Origin: a virus
Virus record (IMG/VR): IMGVR_UViG_3300031812_000016
Location: 1 to 31,666 of that record
Length of the DNA stretch: 31,666 nucleotides
Reading direction: 5' to 3' (one strand)
Positions 21,890-30,176 of this stretch are shown piece by piece. The translations under genes and the position numbers were made by a program. Positions within the stretch are counted from its first letter, which is position 1. Each line of letters opens with the position of its first letter. The notes beneath the pieces are model-generated. The model was not told where the DNA came from. It was given only the letters and a program-made list of their open reading frames with translations, and made no database searches.

Positions 21890-22198
21890 CTATCGCTGGC
21901 AGAGCACGCGCCAGACGGTGCCGCTGGCGTCGCGCTCGGCATGGGTGACGGTGAGCAGCTCGGCGCCGATGGCGAAGGTATCGCCCGGGCCGAGCGAGGG
22001 CAGGGCGGCGATGGCGACGGAGAGGATGTCGGTGGCCGAGAGAATCTCGGTACCGAAGCCGCCAGCGATCCTGTCAGGCGAGGAGCGCAGCAGGCGCACC
22101 GGCACGGGTGGACCGGTGCCGCCCGCGCGATACACCGCCTCGGCGCCGATGTTCGCATCGGCGACCAGCGCCGCCATGGCGTCGGCGAAGGCGCTCAC
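21890..22198 (-). CDS. Head-tail joining protein (gpFII-like)
   Basis: This is a 102-aa protein starting at GTG 22196-22198, overlapping the DUF2190 stop (GTGA). It opens with a helical segment (FADAMAALVADANIGAEAVY), followed by strands around PPVPVRLLRSSPDRIAGGFG. It ends with a typical joiner motif (LGPGDTFAIGAELLTVTHAE then VWRVLCQR). Family length is about 115 residues in lambda. It would sit below the portal ring and accept the tail terminator. Confidence 0.75.
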   Translation of the reverse strand: MSAFADAMAALVADANIGAEAVYRAGGTGPPVPVRLLRSSPDRIAGGFGTEILSATDILSVAIAALPSLGPGDTFAIGAELLTVTHAERDASGTVWRVLCQR

Positions 22199-22545
22199 GC
22201 GCCGACCGCAGGCCCGCGGCCGAGCAGCACACGCACCGTTGCGTCAGCGGCGAGTGCCGCCACCGTGCAGAAGCCGACCTGGAAGTTGTTGGTCGCCGTG
22301 GTGGTAATGCGGCGGTTGGTGTTGTCCCAGAACACACGCGCGCCCGCCGAGATGGCGAGGGACGGCTCCTTGGGCAACTCGAACTCGCCGACCACTGCGC
22401 ATTCGACGGTGTCGTTCTGCGCGCCCCCGCTCTGCGCCACACCGAACAGCGCGCCGACCAGGATGCCATCGCCGGGGGCCGCGCCGCCTGCGTAGGGGAT
22501 GGCGAGGGGGATCGACCGCCCGTCGGGGCGAATGCAGTTCTTCAT
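22195..22545 (-). CDS. DUF2190 capsid cement/decoration protein
   Basis: This is a 116-aa protein starting at ATG 22543-22545 after a strong AGGAGAGACAG site. The pattern is that of DUF2190: MKNCIRPDGRSIPLAIPYAG, GDGILVGALFGVAQSGGAQN, VGEFELPKEPSLAISAGARV, FWDNTNRRITTTATNNFQVG and final VRVLLGRG. These proteins decorate or stabilise the capsid and are encoded next to the capsid gene. The excellent ribosome site implies high expression. Confidence 0.87.
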   Translation of the reverse strand: MKNCIRPDGRSIPLAIPYAGGAAPGDGILVGALFGVAQSGGAQNDTVECAVVGEFELPKEPSLAISAGARVFWDNTNRRITTTATNNFQVGFCTVAALAADATVRVLLGRGPAVGA

Positions 22546-22606
22546 CTGTCTCTCCTGTTCGTTTCGACGGATCGGCGCCCACCAACGCGGTGAGCGCCGT
22601 CACACG

Positions 22607-24673
22607 TCAGTTGCCGGGGTTGAAGTAGGCGCCGCGCCAATCCACTGCGCCGACGCCGAAGTCGAACACCACGCTGATCTCGACGCCATCGGCGCCCTGC
22701 ACCGGGCCGGTGGTGACCTGCGGCCCCTCGACGCCGTTGAGGTAGCCGTAGACATAGACCGGAGTGACAGACGGTTCGGCGAACACATACCAGCGGTTGC
22801 CGGCAATCAGCGGGTCCACCACAGGCTGGATGAAGCTGGCGAACACATTCGCCTGCCCGACCTGGTTCGGGGTGATCGTCGCGGTGAGCTGCCGCGCGAT
22901 CAGTTCCTGGTCCGGGCCGACCAGCAGGCGCATGTTGCTGCCGACACTGATCGGCAGTCCGTCCAGCGTCTTCTGCTTCATGACCGCCGCGCGCGCCAAT
23001 GCGAGGTTCGCGAGGTCGAGCGCCGTGCCTGTGCTGGCCTTGTTCTGCCGCGCCGTCGCCGTCGAGAACACGCGCGTGCCGTCGCTCAGCGTCGGACCGT
23101 CGCCGTTCGCGCTGTTGAGCAGCGCGTAGGCGGTGGCGTTCTCGAAGTCGGCGACGCGGCGGCCGATCATGGAGGCGAAGTCGGTGAAGGCGCCAAGGTC
23201 GTCGTTGACCAGCATCTGGCGGGTGACGCGAATGCGCCGGGCATAGGTGGCAAGCGTCACCGTCTCCTGCGTCTCAGAGATGGTGCCGACCTGGATTTCC
23301 CCACCCTCGCCCAGCGCAGCAAGGTTCGGGAAGTCGCCGACGCGCAGGTGCCGGTGCGGCTTGAAGTCGCGGAAGTCGCGCCGGAGAAAGATCTGCCGAT
23401 AGGTCGGCTGCGCCGGCTGGTAGGCGGCGAGCAGCATCTTGTTGGCCGCGGCCGAGAGCAGCAGCGGGAAGTCGGAGCTGGTGTGGAAGGCACGTTCGGC
23501 GAGCAGCGCGGTGTTGCGCGGCGGGTTGCGCTCGCCGCGGCGGGCGAGGAGTTCGCGAATCATGTCCGAGGGGCGCCAGCCCAGGAACTCGGCGTGGCGA
23601 CCGTCGCCCTTGGGCTGGTAGCCGGGCATGGCGCGCACGGCGAGAGCCTCGGCCATGGCGTCGCGCAGCACCTCCGGGTCGTCGCCCGAGGGGCCGGACT
23701 CGGGACGCGCCGGGATGGACGGGCGCGGCCCCTGCGCCACCAGCGCGTCGAACAGGGCGCGGCGAGTGGCGTCACCGGTCCAGCCCTGCGCGATGGCCTC
23801 GGCGCGGACGGCCGCGATGCGCTCGGCCGGCAGCAGGGCGCGCGCTGCCTCGGCGGCGGCGTCGATGGCGGCGATGCGCTCGCGCTCGGCGCGCTGCGCT
23901 TCGGCGCGGATGGTCTCAGGGTCGGGCGCAGCGCGGTTGGTCTCCGCCGCCGCGGGGCTGGATGTGTTGGTCACGGTGATCTCCTCAGAAGGTCTGGACG
24001 GCGCGGCGGCAGGCGCCGCCGATGGCGTGGCGGCCGGCACGGCCGGCGTCGTCTCGGGCATGGTGGGCTCCTCATTCGGCAGGGCGGGCTCGATCGCCGG
24101 CGCGGGGAGGCCCTGCTCCCCCTGCGCTCGGACTGCGGCGTCCCGGTCCACCGGGATCGGGACGACGGAGATCTCGAAAGGTTCCCAGTCCACCGCGCGA
24201 TGAATGGTCTCGCCGGTGTCGGGGTCGGGACGCGGTTCGTAGCGGTGCACGCGGTAGCCGACGCTGACGGCGCGCAGCGTGCCGTCGGCAATGCGCTGCC
24301 AGACCGGCTCGACGTCCGCGGCGCTGCTGAACTGGAGCGTCGCGTAGCCGCGGCCCCGTTCGAGGCGGGCGGCGGTGACGCGGCCCAGCACGTCGCGCAC
24401 GCCGCCGCGCCGGTGAGTATCGAGCACTGGGGCGCGGCCCGAGCGCAGCACGTCCATGCGCACCGCGTTCGGCGACATGTCCAGCTCCTCGGTGATCAGG
24501 CCGAGGGAAGGGACGAAGTTGCGGGCGCGGGCGCCGGTGCTCCACACCACCTCGACGGTGCGCGCGGCACGATCGACGGTGGCGGGAGCGGCAATGGCGC
24601 GCTGCGCCGTGATCGGCATGGCAGGGAGCGCCGACGCGGCTTCATCGCCGCTCGGTTCGATGACGTCCGTCAT
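22607..24673 (-). CDS. Prohead protease / major capsid protein fusion
   Basis: This is a 688-aa protein, ATG 24671-24673, three bases after the portal stop. Residues ~20-185 form an HK97-type S78 prohead protease with H87 (LDTHRRGGVRDVLGRV), S137 (LRAVSVGYRVHRYEP) and an acidic EPFEISVVPIPVD segment. A Pro/Ala/Thr linker at ~210-250 and a helical scaffold-like region to ~340 follow (QRAERERIAAIDAAAEAARA). The C-terminal ~300 residues are an HK97-fold capsid protein (YARRIRVTRQMLVNDDLGAF, VYVYGYLNGVEGPQ). Protease, delta/scaffold and capsid are thus one polypeptide that must cleave itself apart during maturation. The arrangement is known in some phages but uncommon; lambda uses separate C and E genes. 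Confidence 0.92.
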   Translation of the reverse strand: MTDVIEPSGDEAASALPAMPITAQRAIAAPATVDRAARTVEVVWSTGARARNFVPSLGLITEELDMSPNAVRMDVLRSGRAPVLDTHRRGGVRDVLGRVTAARLERGRGYATLQFSSAADVEPVWQRIADGTLRAVSVGYRVHRYEPRPDPDTGETIHRAVDWEPFEISVVPIPVDRDAAVRAQGEQGLPAPAIEPALPNEEPTMPETTPAVPAATPSAAPAAAPSRPSEEITVTNTSSPAAAETNRAAPDPETIRAEAQRAERERIAAIDAAAEAARALLPAERIAAVRAEAIAQGWTGDATRRALFDALVAQGPRPSIPARPESGPSGDDPEVLRDAMAEALAVRAMPGYQPKGDGRHAEFLGWRPSDMIRELLARRGERNPPRNTALLAERAFHTSSDFPLLLSAAANKMLLAAYQPAQPTYRQIFLRRDFRDFKPHRHLRVGDFPNLAALGEGGEIQVGTISETQETVTLATYARRIRVTRQMLVNDDLGAFTDFASMIGRRVADFENATAYALLNSANGDGPTLSDGTRVFSTATARQNKASTGTALDLANLALARAAVMKQKTLDGLPISVGSNMRLLVGPDQELIARQLTATITPNQVGQANVFASFIQPVVDPLIAGNRWYVFAEPSVTPVYVYGYLNGVEGPQVTTGPVQGADGVEISVVFDFGVGAVDWRGAYFNPGN

Positions 24674-24676
24674 GAC

Positions 24677-26164
24677 TCAACCCTGGCTATCTGTCTCGCG
24701 CGGCGGCGCTGCAGCGCCCGTCGCCGCAATCTCGATCGCCGCCATCTGCGCCGCATCCTGCGCCGCACCGGACTTGGCAACGCGCCGCGGGTCGGTGTCG
24801 AGCGCGAGCCCCGCGTCGTCCAGCAGCGCGTTGGCCTCGCGGATCATCTCGACGGCGGCGCGGAAGTCGTAGCCGAAGGCGCCGACCGCCTCCGGCTGCG
24901 GCACGAAGCCGGCGCGCACCTGGGCGATCAGGGCGGTGGTGTCCTTGAGCGGGTCGATCATCTCGTGCGCAGGAGGCACGTGGCTGACGCCGTCCGGCAT
25001 CTCCGCGCCCCACAGCCCGAGCAGCGCGCCCTGGGCGTGGAAGCGCTCGGCGATGGGGCGGACCAGCATCGGGATCAGCATGCCGTACTGCACCTGCTCG
25101 CAGAGCCTGCGGAACTCGATCTTGCCGGCCCGCAGGCTGGAGTAGTTCGCCTGGGTCAGGTCGCCCGAGACCTGGTCATAGGTCAGCCCCGTGCCGACCG
25201 CCGCGGCCTCGAGCGCCCGGCGGGCGAAGGCGGCGTGGCTGCCGCCGCCCGAGGGGTTCACCACCTCCACGCTGCCCATGCCGCGGCGGTAGAGGATCAT
25301 GCCCGGCTCGAATGTCTCGACGGCGCGGCCCTGCGCGTCGCGCAGCAAACCAGCGGCGGCGCCGGTCAGCGCCTCGTCGCCCTCCTCCGTGACCACCGCG
25401 GCGAGGCACGCCTCGATCTTGGCCTTCATCAGCAGCGCCGCCTCGTAGTCGCCGAGGTCGCGCAGCCGCAGCAGGATGGGCGCCAACCAGGAGACGTCGC
25501 GCAGCTGGCCGGGGCGACGCTTGCGGTAGACGTGCAGCACATCGGCGGCCGGCACGCGCTCGCTCCCCAGCCAGGTCGCACCCGGCAGTATCCAGCTCGC
25601 GCCCGGATGCACGCGGTGCAGCCAGTAGCCAATAGGCTGACCGGCATCGCCGAGCGCGATGCCCTGGATGGTCGGCGCGCCCTCCACCATGCCGTTGCGC
25701 GCAGTATCCAGATGGTCGCTTTCCAGCACCTGCAACCGCAGGCCGACCGGGTTGGCGGGCGTCGGATCGGCGGGCAGGAAGCGAACGAAGCACTCCCCGC
25801 TCTCCACCACCGCCCGCATCACCAGCGCCTGCAGGCCGTAGAGATCGAGCCGCCCCTCGGCGTCGCAGGCGGTGCTTTCCGCCCAGCGCTGCCACGCCCG
25901 GCTGTGCGCATCGTCGGGCCAGCGCGTCGTGATGCCGGCGCCGACCGCGTTGCCGGTCCACAGGTCCACGATGCGCGCGGCGTAGGGATCGTTGCGCACG
26001 GCGTCGCGGGCACGACGCGCCACAGTCGCCGCCGCGATGCCGACCTCGGCGTTGGCGCTGCCGCCGGACGGCGCCCAGGCGGAGGTGCGGTGATCCTGGG
26101 CCGCCGCATAGCCGCGCAGCGCCTGCCAGGCCGCTGCCACGCGCCGCACGAAGCGCTCCCTCAC
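24677..26164 (-). CDS. Portal protein, lambda gpB type
   Basis: This is a 495-aa protein starting at GTG 26162-26164, overlapping the gpW-like stop (GTGA). Typical motifs are DAVRNDPYAARIVDLWTGNA (early), QVLESDHLDTARNG, VLHVYRKRRPGQLRDVSWLA, and GTGLTYDQVSGDLTQANYSS followed by LRAGKIEFRR. The last are near-invariant in lambda-family portals. It forms the dodecameric ring at one capsid vertex through which DNA is pumped. Length is close to lambda B (533 aa). The C-terminal tail is Ala-rich and may be trimmed. Confidence 0.93.
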   Translation of the reverse strand: MRERFVRRVAAAWQALRGYAAAQDHRTSAWAPSGGSANAEVGIAAATVARRARDAVRNDPYAARIVDLWTGNAVGAGITTRWPDDAHSRAWQRWAESTACDAEGRLDLYGLQALVMRAVVESGECFVRFLPADPTPANPVGLRLQVLESDHLDTARNGMVEGAPTIQGIALGDAGQPIGYWLHRVHPGASWILPGATWLGSERVPAADVLHVYRKRRPGQLRDVSWLAPILLRLRDLGDYEAALLMKAKIEACLAAVVTEEGDEALTGAAAGLLRDAQGRAVETFEPGMILYRRGMGSVEVVNPSGGGSHAAFARRALEAAAVGTGLTYDQVSGDLTQANYSSLRAGKIEFRRLCEQVQYGMLIPMLVRPIAERFHAQGALLGLWGAEMPDGVSHVPPAHEMIDPLKDTTALIAQVRAGFVPQPEAVGAFGYDFRAAVEMIREANALLDDAGLALDTDPRRVAKSGAAQDAAQMAAIEIAATGAAAPPRETDSQG

Positions 26165-26397
26165 GCCCCACCTCCCCGCCGGAAGCTGGCGAGCGTCATG
26201 CCGGGCCGGCGCTCGGCGCTGTTCAGGGCGCCATGCAGCGCGGCCAGCGCCCGGGCCAGCTCGTTAAGGCTGCGATATTCGACCGTGCGGCCTTCGAAGC
26301 TCACGCGCGTCGTGCCGCCCGTGTAGGCAGCCGCCAGCGCCGCCGCGCGGCTGCCCGGCGGTTGCGCCAGCGCCCAGGCTAGCACAGCGGGATTCAT
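26161..26397 (-). CDS. gpW-like head completion protein
   Basis: This is a 78-aa protein, ATG 26395-26397, with a GTGA junction to the portal gene. Its core TTRVSFEGRTVEYRSLNELA, preceded by a helix of about 25 residues and followed by another (ARALAALHGALN), is the pattern of gpW/head-tail joining proteins. It seals the packaged head below the portal. Length (78) is close to lambda W (68). It is placed between terminase and portal as in lambda. Confidence 0.85.
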   Translation of the reverse strand: MNPAVLAWALAQPPGSRAAALAAAYTGGTTRVSFEGRTVEYRSLNELARALAALHGALNSAERRPGMTLASFRRGGGA

Positions 26398-26409
26398 GTC
26401 ATTTCTCCT

Positions 26410-28365
26410 TCAACGCAGCCAGCCGTTACGCGGCGCAAGCCAAGACCGCGGGCGTGTGGCGATCGCGGTCGGCGTATCTGTGGTTGTGACCGGCGCAGTC
26501 TCCGCCACCGGCATGGCCAGCGCGTCCGCCATCCGCGCCCATCGCCCTTCGCCCCAGCCGTCCATGCCGAGCGCCGCGGCGGCGGCGCGGGCATAGACGC
26601 GGCAGTCCAGCGCCTCGTTGCGCTCCCGCGTCTTGACCCATTCGAGCCGCCGGAAGCCACGCCGATCCGCGCGCGCAACCAGCTGCTCGGCGCAGAGCTG
26701 GCGGCAGAACTCCTCGCCCGCAGCGTGGACCGGCAGGTGCACGTAGCCCGGCGGGAAGGGATCGCCGCTCTCCTCCGTCGGCCGGTCGAGCTTGAGCCAG
26801 CCGTAGGTCTCGGCCTTGAGGAAGGACGACCCCACCGGCCAGACCTTGAGCCCGCCGAGCTTGCGCCCGTTCCGCCTGACCTCCGTCGCCGCCGGCTGGC
26901 CGACCGCCGCGCGCAGGCTGTCCTGCCCCTTGACGGCGATGGCGCGCCCCGCCCCGGCCCGCCGCACGAAGGCGTAGACCTCGGCCGTGGTCATGCCGTC
27001 GCCGCTGTCGATTGCCGCCATGGCGATGGGCAGGCGATGGCCGCTCTCGTGCCGCCAGGTCTCGCCGAGCAGCAGGCGAAGATCCTCCCACACCTGCGCC
27101 TCGAAGGGGTTCCCCGCGAGGACGCGGTGCTCGATCAGCCAGGACTGCCGGTCCCGCCCCCAGGCCCAGACCGAGGCCTCGAGCCGGTCGCGCTGCACGT
27201 CCACGCCGGCCGTCAGCAGCAGCCCGCCCATGGGCACGGTGCCCGGGGGCCAGTGCTCCCGCCGGTCGTAGAGGCGCTGCCAGTCCGGCGCCTCGCCAGA
27301 TTCCTGCCAGGTCTCGCCGAGCACGGTGTTCCGGAAGGTCTTGATCGCCCGATCGTCGCCCTGCGCCTTGAGCCACAGCCGCGCAATCTCCGCCCAGGAC
27401 AGCCAGCCCGGCGGCGAGTAGAGCGCCGAGATGTGGAAGCCGATCGCATGCGGGTCCTCGGCCTCGGCGGTCGGGCGCCACTCGCCGGCGGCCAGCATCC
27501 GCGCCTTGTGCTGCTCGCCGATCGGCTGCTCGCAGGCCTCGCAGAGGTAGCGCGCCGTCTCGGGTGCGTCCTCCTCCCACACCAGCCGCTCGAAGCGGAG
27601 ATGCTGGCGGTGGCCGCAATGCGGGCACGGCACGAAGTAGCGCCGCTGGTCGGTGGCCAGAAACTCCCGCTCGATGCGCGACAGCCCGGCGATGGTGGGC
27701 GTGCTGACCAGGAACACCTTGCGCCGCCACCCGAAGGTGCGCGCCCGCGCCTCGGCGAGCGCGATCGGGTCGCCTTCGCCCTCGACGTCGCCCGGATAGG
27801 CGTCGATCTCGTCCAAAAACAGGAACCGCGCCGACATGGAGCGCAGCCCGACCGCGCTGTTGGCGCCGGTCATCACCAGCTGGCCGCCGGGGAACTCCTT
27901 GCTGAGCTGCCGGTTGCCGCTGTCGCGCGACCTTGCCGGAGCAACCCGCTCCCGGATCGCCGGCGTTTCCTCGATCAGCGGCTCGATGCGCTGCTCGGAG
28001 AAGCGTTTCGCCAGCTCCGTCGTCGGCTGCACCGCCAGCATCGGCCCGGGCGCGTGGTGGATGACGTAGCCGATCCAGTTGCTGCCGGCCGTCGTCGCCC
28101 CCACCTGCGCGGCCTTCATGAACACCACGCGCCGCGCCGGATGGGAAGGCGACAGCGCGTCCATGACTTCGCGCAGGTAGGGCGTTCGCGCGGTGCGATA
28201 GGGGCCTGGCTCGGCAGAATCCCGGCTGCCCAGTATCCGGTGCCGATCAGCCCACTCCGAGACCAGCAGCGCCGGCTCGGGCATCATGCCGTCGTGCCAG
28301 GCACGCAGAATGTCGGAGTCGCCCTCGAAACGCCCGAGCTCCTCCAGCAGCGACGCGCCGAACAT
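26410..28365 (-). CDS. terL: Terminase large subunit, GpA family
   Basis: This is a 651-aa protein, ATG 28363-28365, overlapping the small-subunit stop (TAATG). The ATPase domain has a Walker A-like MKAAQVGATT at 83-92 and Walker B FLFLDEIDAY at 181-190, followed by the coupling segment LVSTPT. A zinc-ribbon-like insert has CxxC pairs at C247/C250 and C275/C278. The nuclease domain includes D389 (LTAGVDVQRDRLEASVW) and acidic residues around IDSGDGMTTAEVYAF. The enzyme cuts concatemers at cos sites and drives packaging. The length matches lambda gpA (641 aa). A cos site is not identified in the window. Confidence 0.95.
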   Translation of the reverse strand: MFGASLLEELGRFEGDSDILRAWHDGMMPEPALLVSEWADRHRILGSRDSAEPGPYRTARTPYLREVMDALSPSHPARRVVFMKAAQVGATTAGSNWIGYVIHHAPGPMLAVQPTTELAKRFSEQRIEPLIEETPAIRERVAPARSRDSGNRQLSKEFPGGQLVMTGANSAVGLRSMSARFLFLDEIDAYPGDVEGEGDPIALAEARARTFGWRRKVFLVSTPTIAGLSRIEREFLATDQRRYFVPCPHCGHRQHLRFERLVWEEDAPETARYLCEACEQPIGEQHKARMLAAGEWRPTAEAEDPHAIGFHISALYSPPGWLSWAEIARLWLKAQGDDRAIKTFRNTVLGETWQESGEAPDWQRLYDRREHWPPGTVPMGGLLLTAGVDVQRDRLEASVWAWGRDRQSWLIEHRVLAGNPFEAQVWEDLRLLLGETWRHESGHRLPIAMAAIDSGDGMTTAEVYAFVRRAGAGRAIAVKGQDSLRAAVGQPAATEVRRNGRKLGGLKVWPVGSSFLKAETYGWLKLDRPTEESGDPFPPGYVHLPVHAAGEEFCRQLCAEQLVARADRRGFRRLEWVKTRERNEALDCRVYARAAAAALGMDGWGEGRWARMADALAMPVAETAPVTTTDTPTAIATRPRSWLAPRNGWLR

Positions 28366-28937
28366 TACGACACCTTGATGCTAACATCATGCCGCGCCGC
28401 CAAATGTTCGCGCAGCCGCTGTTCCATCATGGTCTGCAAGCGATGCGCATCGACGCCGAGCTCCGCCGCCATCTCGGCGGCGACGCGCGCCGGCCAGGCG
28501 AGGATGGCGTCGCGCTCCTCCTTGGCGAGGCGATGCACCAGCATGAGGGCGCGGGCCTTGTCCACCAACTTGCCGCGACGCTCGTCAAGCCTGAGCCGGC
28601 GCTCCTGCGCCTTGAGCACCTCGTTGGCGGTGCGCGCGTCGTGGAACGTGCTGCCGGCGGCGCGCGGAAGCGCATCGGCGGCAGGCGGCGCTGCGATGGG
28701 CGGTGGCGTCGCGGGTCGCGATGCGGCCGATGGAGGCGGCGCCAGCGTCGCGGTCTTGCGCGCGGGATCGCTGCTCTCGGCCAGCCGGGCGCGGACCTTC
28801 TCGACGTCCCACCAGCCATCCGGCTCGGGCGCGATGCGCCCCGCGCGCTGGGCCTTCTGCAGCGCGGTGTGGGAGATGCCGAGCCGGCGCGCCACCTCGC
28901 GCTGCGAGGCCACCCGGCCCGGCGCCGCGGCGATCAT
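28365..28937 (-). CDS. terS: Terminase small subunit, Nu1-like
   Basis: This is a 190-aa protein, ATG 28935-28937, preceded by GGGGGAG at a rather long 12-base spacing. The N-terminal winged HTH (REVARRLGISHTALQKAQRA then DGWWDVEKVRARL) binds DNA, as in lambda Nu1. A Pro/Ala-rich linker (residues 66-95) is followed by a helical block with NEVLKAQERRLRLDERRGKL and a C-terminal helix. Nu1 proteins recognise the packaging site and load the large subunit. It is the first gene of the leftward late operon. The upstream open frame is a shadow. Confidence 0.85.
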   Translation of the reverse strand: MIAAAPGRVASQREVARRLGISHTALQKAQRAGRIAPEPDGWWDVEKVRARLAESSDPARKTATLAPPPSAASRPATPPPIAAPPAADALPRAAGSTFHDARTANEVLKAQERRLRLDERRGKLVDKARALMLVHRLAKEERDAILAWPARVAAEMAAELGVDAHRLQTMMEQRLREHLAARHDVSIKVS

Positions 28938-28946
28938 AATGTGATC
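28932..28946. promoter_or_regulatory. Small inverted repeat at the start of the late operon
   Basis: GATCA and TGATC are perfect arms 5 bases apart, overlapping the start codon of the TerS gene. It could be an autoregulatory site. The 113-base gap to the divergent plus-strand gene must contain the late promoter, but I see no convincing -35/-10 pair there. Confidence 0.3.
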
Positions 28947-29050
28947 AAGCTCCCCCGAAGATAGCAATACGATGAGCGCGAATGACGCTTGGCTCAGCCC
29001 CCGCCGCAGCGCGAATGGTCCGTCACGCGATGAGCAGGACGGAGAGCCCG

Positions 29051-29275
29051 ATGACCAAGCGTGAAGCCAACCAGCAGCGGAGCCTCGAAGCCTTCCTCGC
29101 CAAGAAGGCGGAGTTCGACGCCCTGCTGGCCGAACTGCAGCAGGCCAGTGTGGACCACTTCGGGGCGGACCCCGAGGCGGTGCTCTGGGGCGAGACCGCC
29201 TGGCTCGCGGACGCCACCGCGAAGCTGAAGGACATCGCGGACCAGCACTTCCGCCGAGGCGAATACGCCCGCTGA
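29051..29275 (+). CDS. Hypothetical 74-aa protein
   Basis: ATG 29051 is chosen because GGAGAGCCCG precedes it; earlier ATGs at 28982, 29015 and 29030 lack this. The protein is helical and acidic in its C-terminal half, with a coiled-coil-like stretch (KKAEFDALLAELQQASVDHF) and WGETAWLADATAKLKDIADQ. I recall similar small proteins in phages and plasmids, always uncharacterised. It is divergently oriented from the late operon and precedes the DUF3489 gene by 101 bases. Possible roles: anti-restriction, regulator co-factor or moron. Confidence 0.65.
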   Translation: MTKREANQQRSLEAFLAKKAEFDALLAELQQASVDHFGADPEAVLWGETAWLADATAKLKDIADQHFRRGEYAR

Positions 29276-29302
29276 CGCGGCGCGCCTCCCGCACCGCCCC
29301 GA

Positions 29303-29317
29303 CCGGGCCGAGCCCGG
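29303..29317 (+). other. GC-rich hairpin between two plus-strand genes
   Basis: CCGGGC and GCCCGG pair around CGA within the 101-base spacer. It has no T-run, so it is not a typical terminator; it may attenuate or stabilise the transcript into the DUF3489 gene. Confidence 0.3.
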
Positions 29318-29376
29318 CGGGGCTCCCGGCAGTAGGGGGCCGAGAGGGTCGGCTCCCGGAACCGGAGACCCCGACG

Positions 29377-30150
29377 ATGAGGCTGACCGACACCCAGCGC
29401 ACCATCCTCAGCCAGGCGAGCCAGCGCGACGACGGGCTGGCAGTCCCGCCCGAGCGCCTCCCGGCCGCGGCGCGGCAGACGGTGGCGAAGGCCCTGCTGA
29501 AGCACGACCTGGTCATCGCGGTGCACCGCCCCGCCTACGACGCGGTCGCGAAGTGGACGGTGGACGGCGACGAGATGCTGCTCAAGATCACCGACGCCGG
29601 CCTGCGCGCCATCGGCATCGAGCCGGAGAGCGAGGTGGTCGAAGACATCGAAGCGGCCTTCGACCCGCTCACCGGCACCGCCGGGGCGGATGTCCCCGCC
29701 GAGGCCGCCGAACCCGCCCACACCGCGCCCACGCCCGCCCCACGGGCCCGCCTGCGCGACGCTGCCGCGGCCGTGCTCGCCGCCTGGGACGACGACGCCA
29801 ACCGCGCGATGGACATGGTCAGCGCCCTCGACGGGCCGATGGCGGGCCTGCGCGCCGCCCTGGCGGGGGTCACGCCCGCCCGCGCTCCGCGCGATCCCGC
29901 CGCGCCGCGCAAGCCGCGCGCGGGCACCAAGCAGGAGACGGTGCTGGCGATGCTGCGCCGCCCCGAGGGCGCGACGGTGGCGCAGATCGCCGAGGCCACC
30001 GGCTGGGCGCCGCACACGGTGCGGGGGTTCTTCGCCGGCCTCAAGCGCCGCCAGGGCATCACCGTCATCGCCGCCGAGCGCATCCGAATGGTCGGGCCGA
30101 ACAGGGAAGGCGCGCGCGGGAGCTACACCATCTACCGCATCGCCGAGTGA
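29377..30150 (+). CDS. DUF3489 domain protein
   Basis: This is a 257-aa protein from ATG 29377, nine bases after GGAG. The N-terminus (MRLTDTQRTILSQASQRDDG then KALLKHDLVIAVHRPAYD) resembles a winged-helix region. A Pro/Ala-rich low-complexity linker lies at ~100-125. The C-terminal ~75 residues (GTKQETVLAMLRRPEGATVA followed by QIAEATGWAPHTVRGFFAGL) are the DUF3489 domain, an HTH-like unit often found in phage and plasmid genes of alphaproteobacteria. It is probably a DNA-binding regulator. The gene converges on the methyltransferase gene, ending 27 bases from it. Confidence 0.88.
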   Translation: MRLTDTQRTILSQASQRDDGLAVPPERLPAAARQTVAKALLKHDLVIAVHRPAYDAVAKWTVDGDEMLLKITDAGLRAIGIEPESEVVEDIEAAFDPLTGTAGADVPAEAAEPAHTAPTPAPRARLRDAAAAVLAAWDDDANRAMDMVSALDGPMAGLRAALAGVTPARAPRDPAAPRKPRAGTKQETVLAMLRRPEGATVAQIAEATGWAPHTVRGFFAGLKRRQGITVIAAERIRMVGPNREGARGSYTIYRIAE

Positions 30151-30176
30151 CGCCAGCGAGCCACCTGATCCGTTCC

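Noticed and set aside
22499-26326. Plus-strand open frame of 1275 codons
   Set aside because: It is the antisense shadow of the capsid fusion and portal genes; its protein is low-complexity and matches nothing recognisable.
26426-27730. Second minus-strand open frame inside the terminase gene
   Set aside because: It is out of frame with the Walker and nuclease motifs and has Arg/Gly/Ala-rich shadow composition.
28938-29050. Late promoter upstream of the terminase genes
   Set aside because: A promoter is expected here, but no -35/-10 pair with reasonable spacing stands out, so none is annotated.
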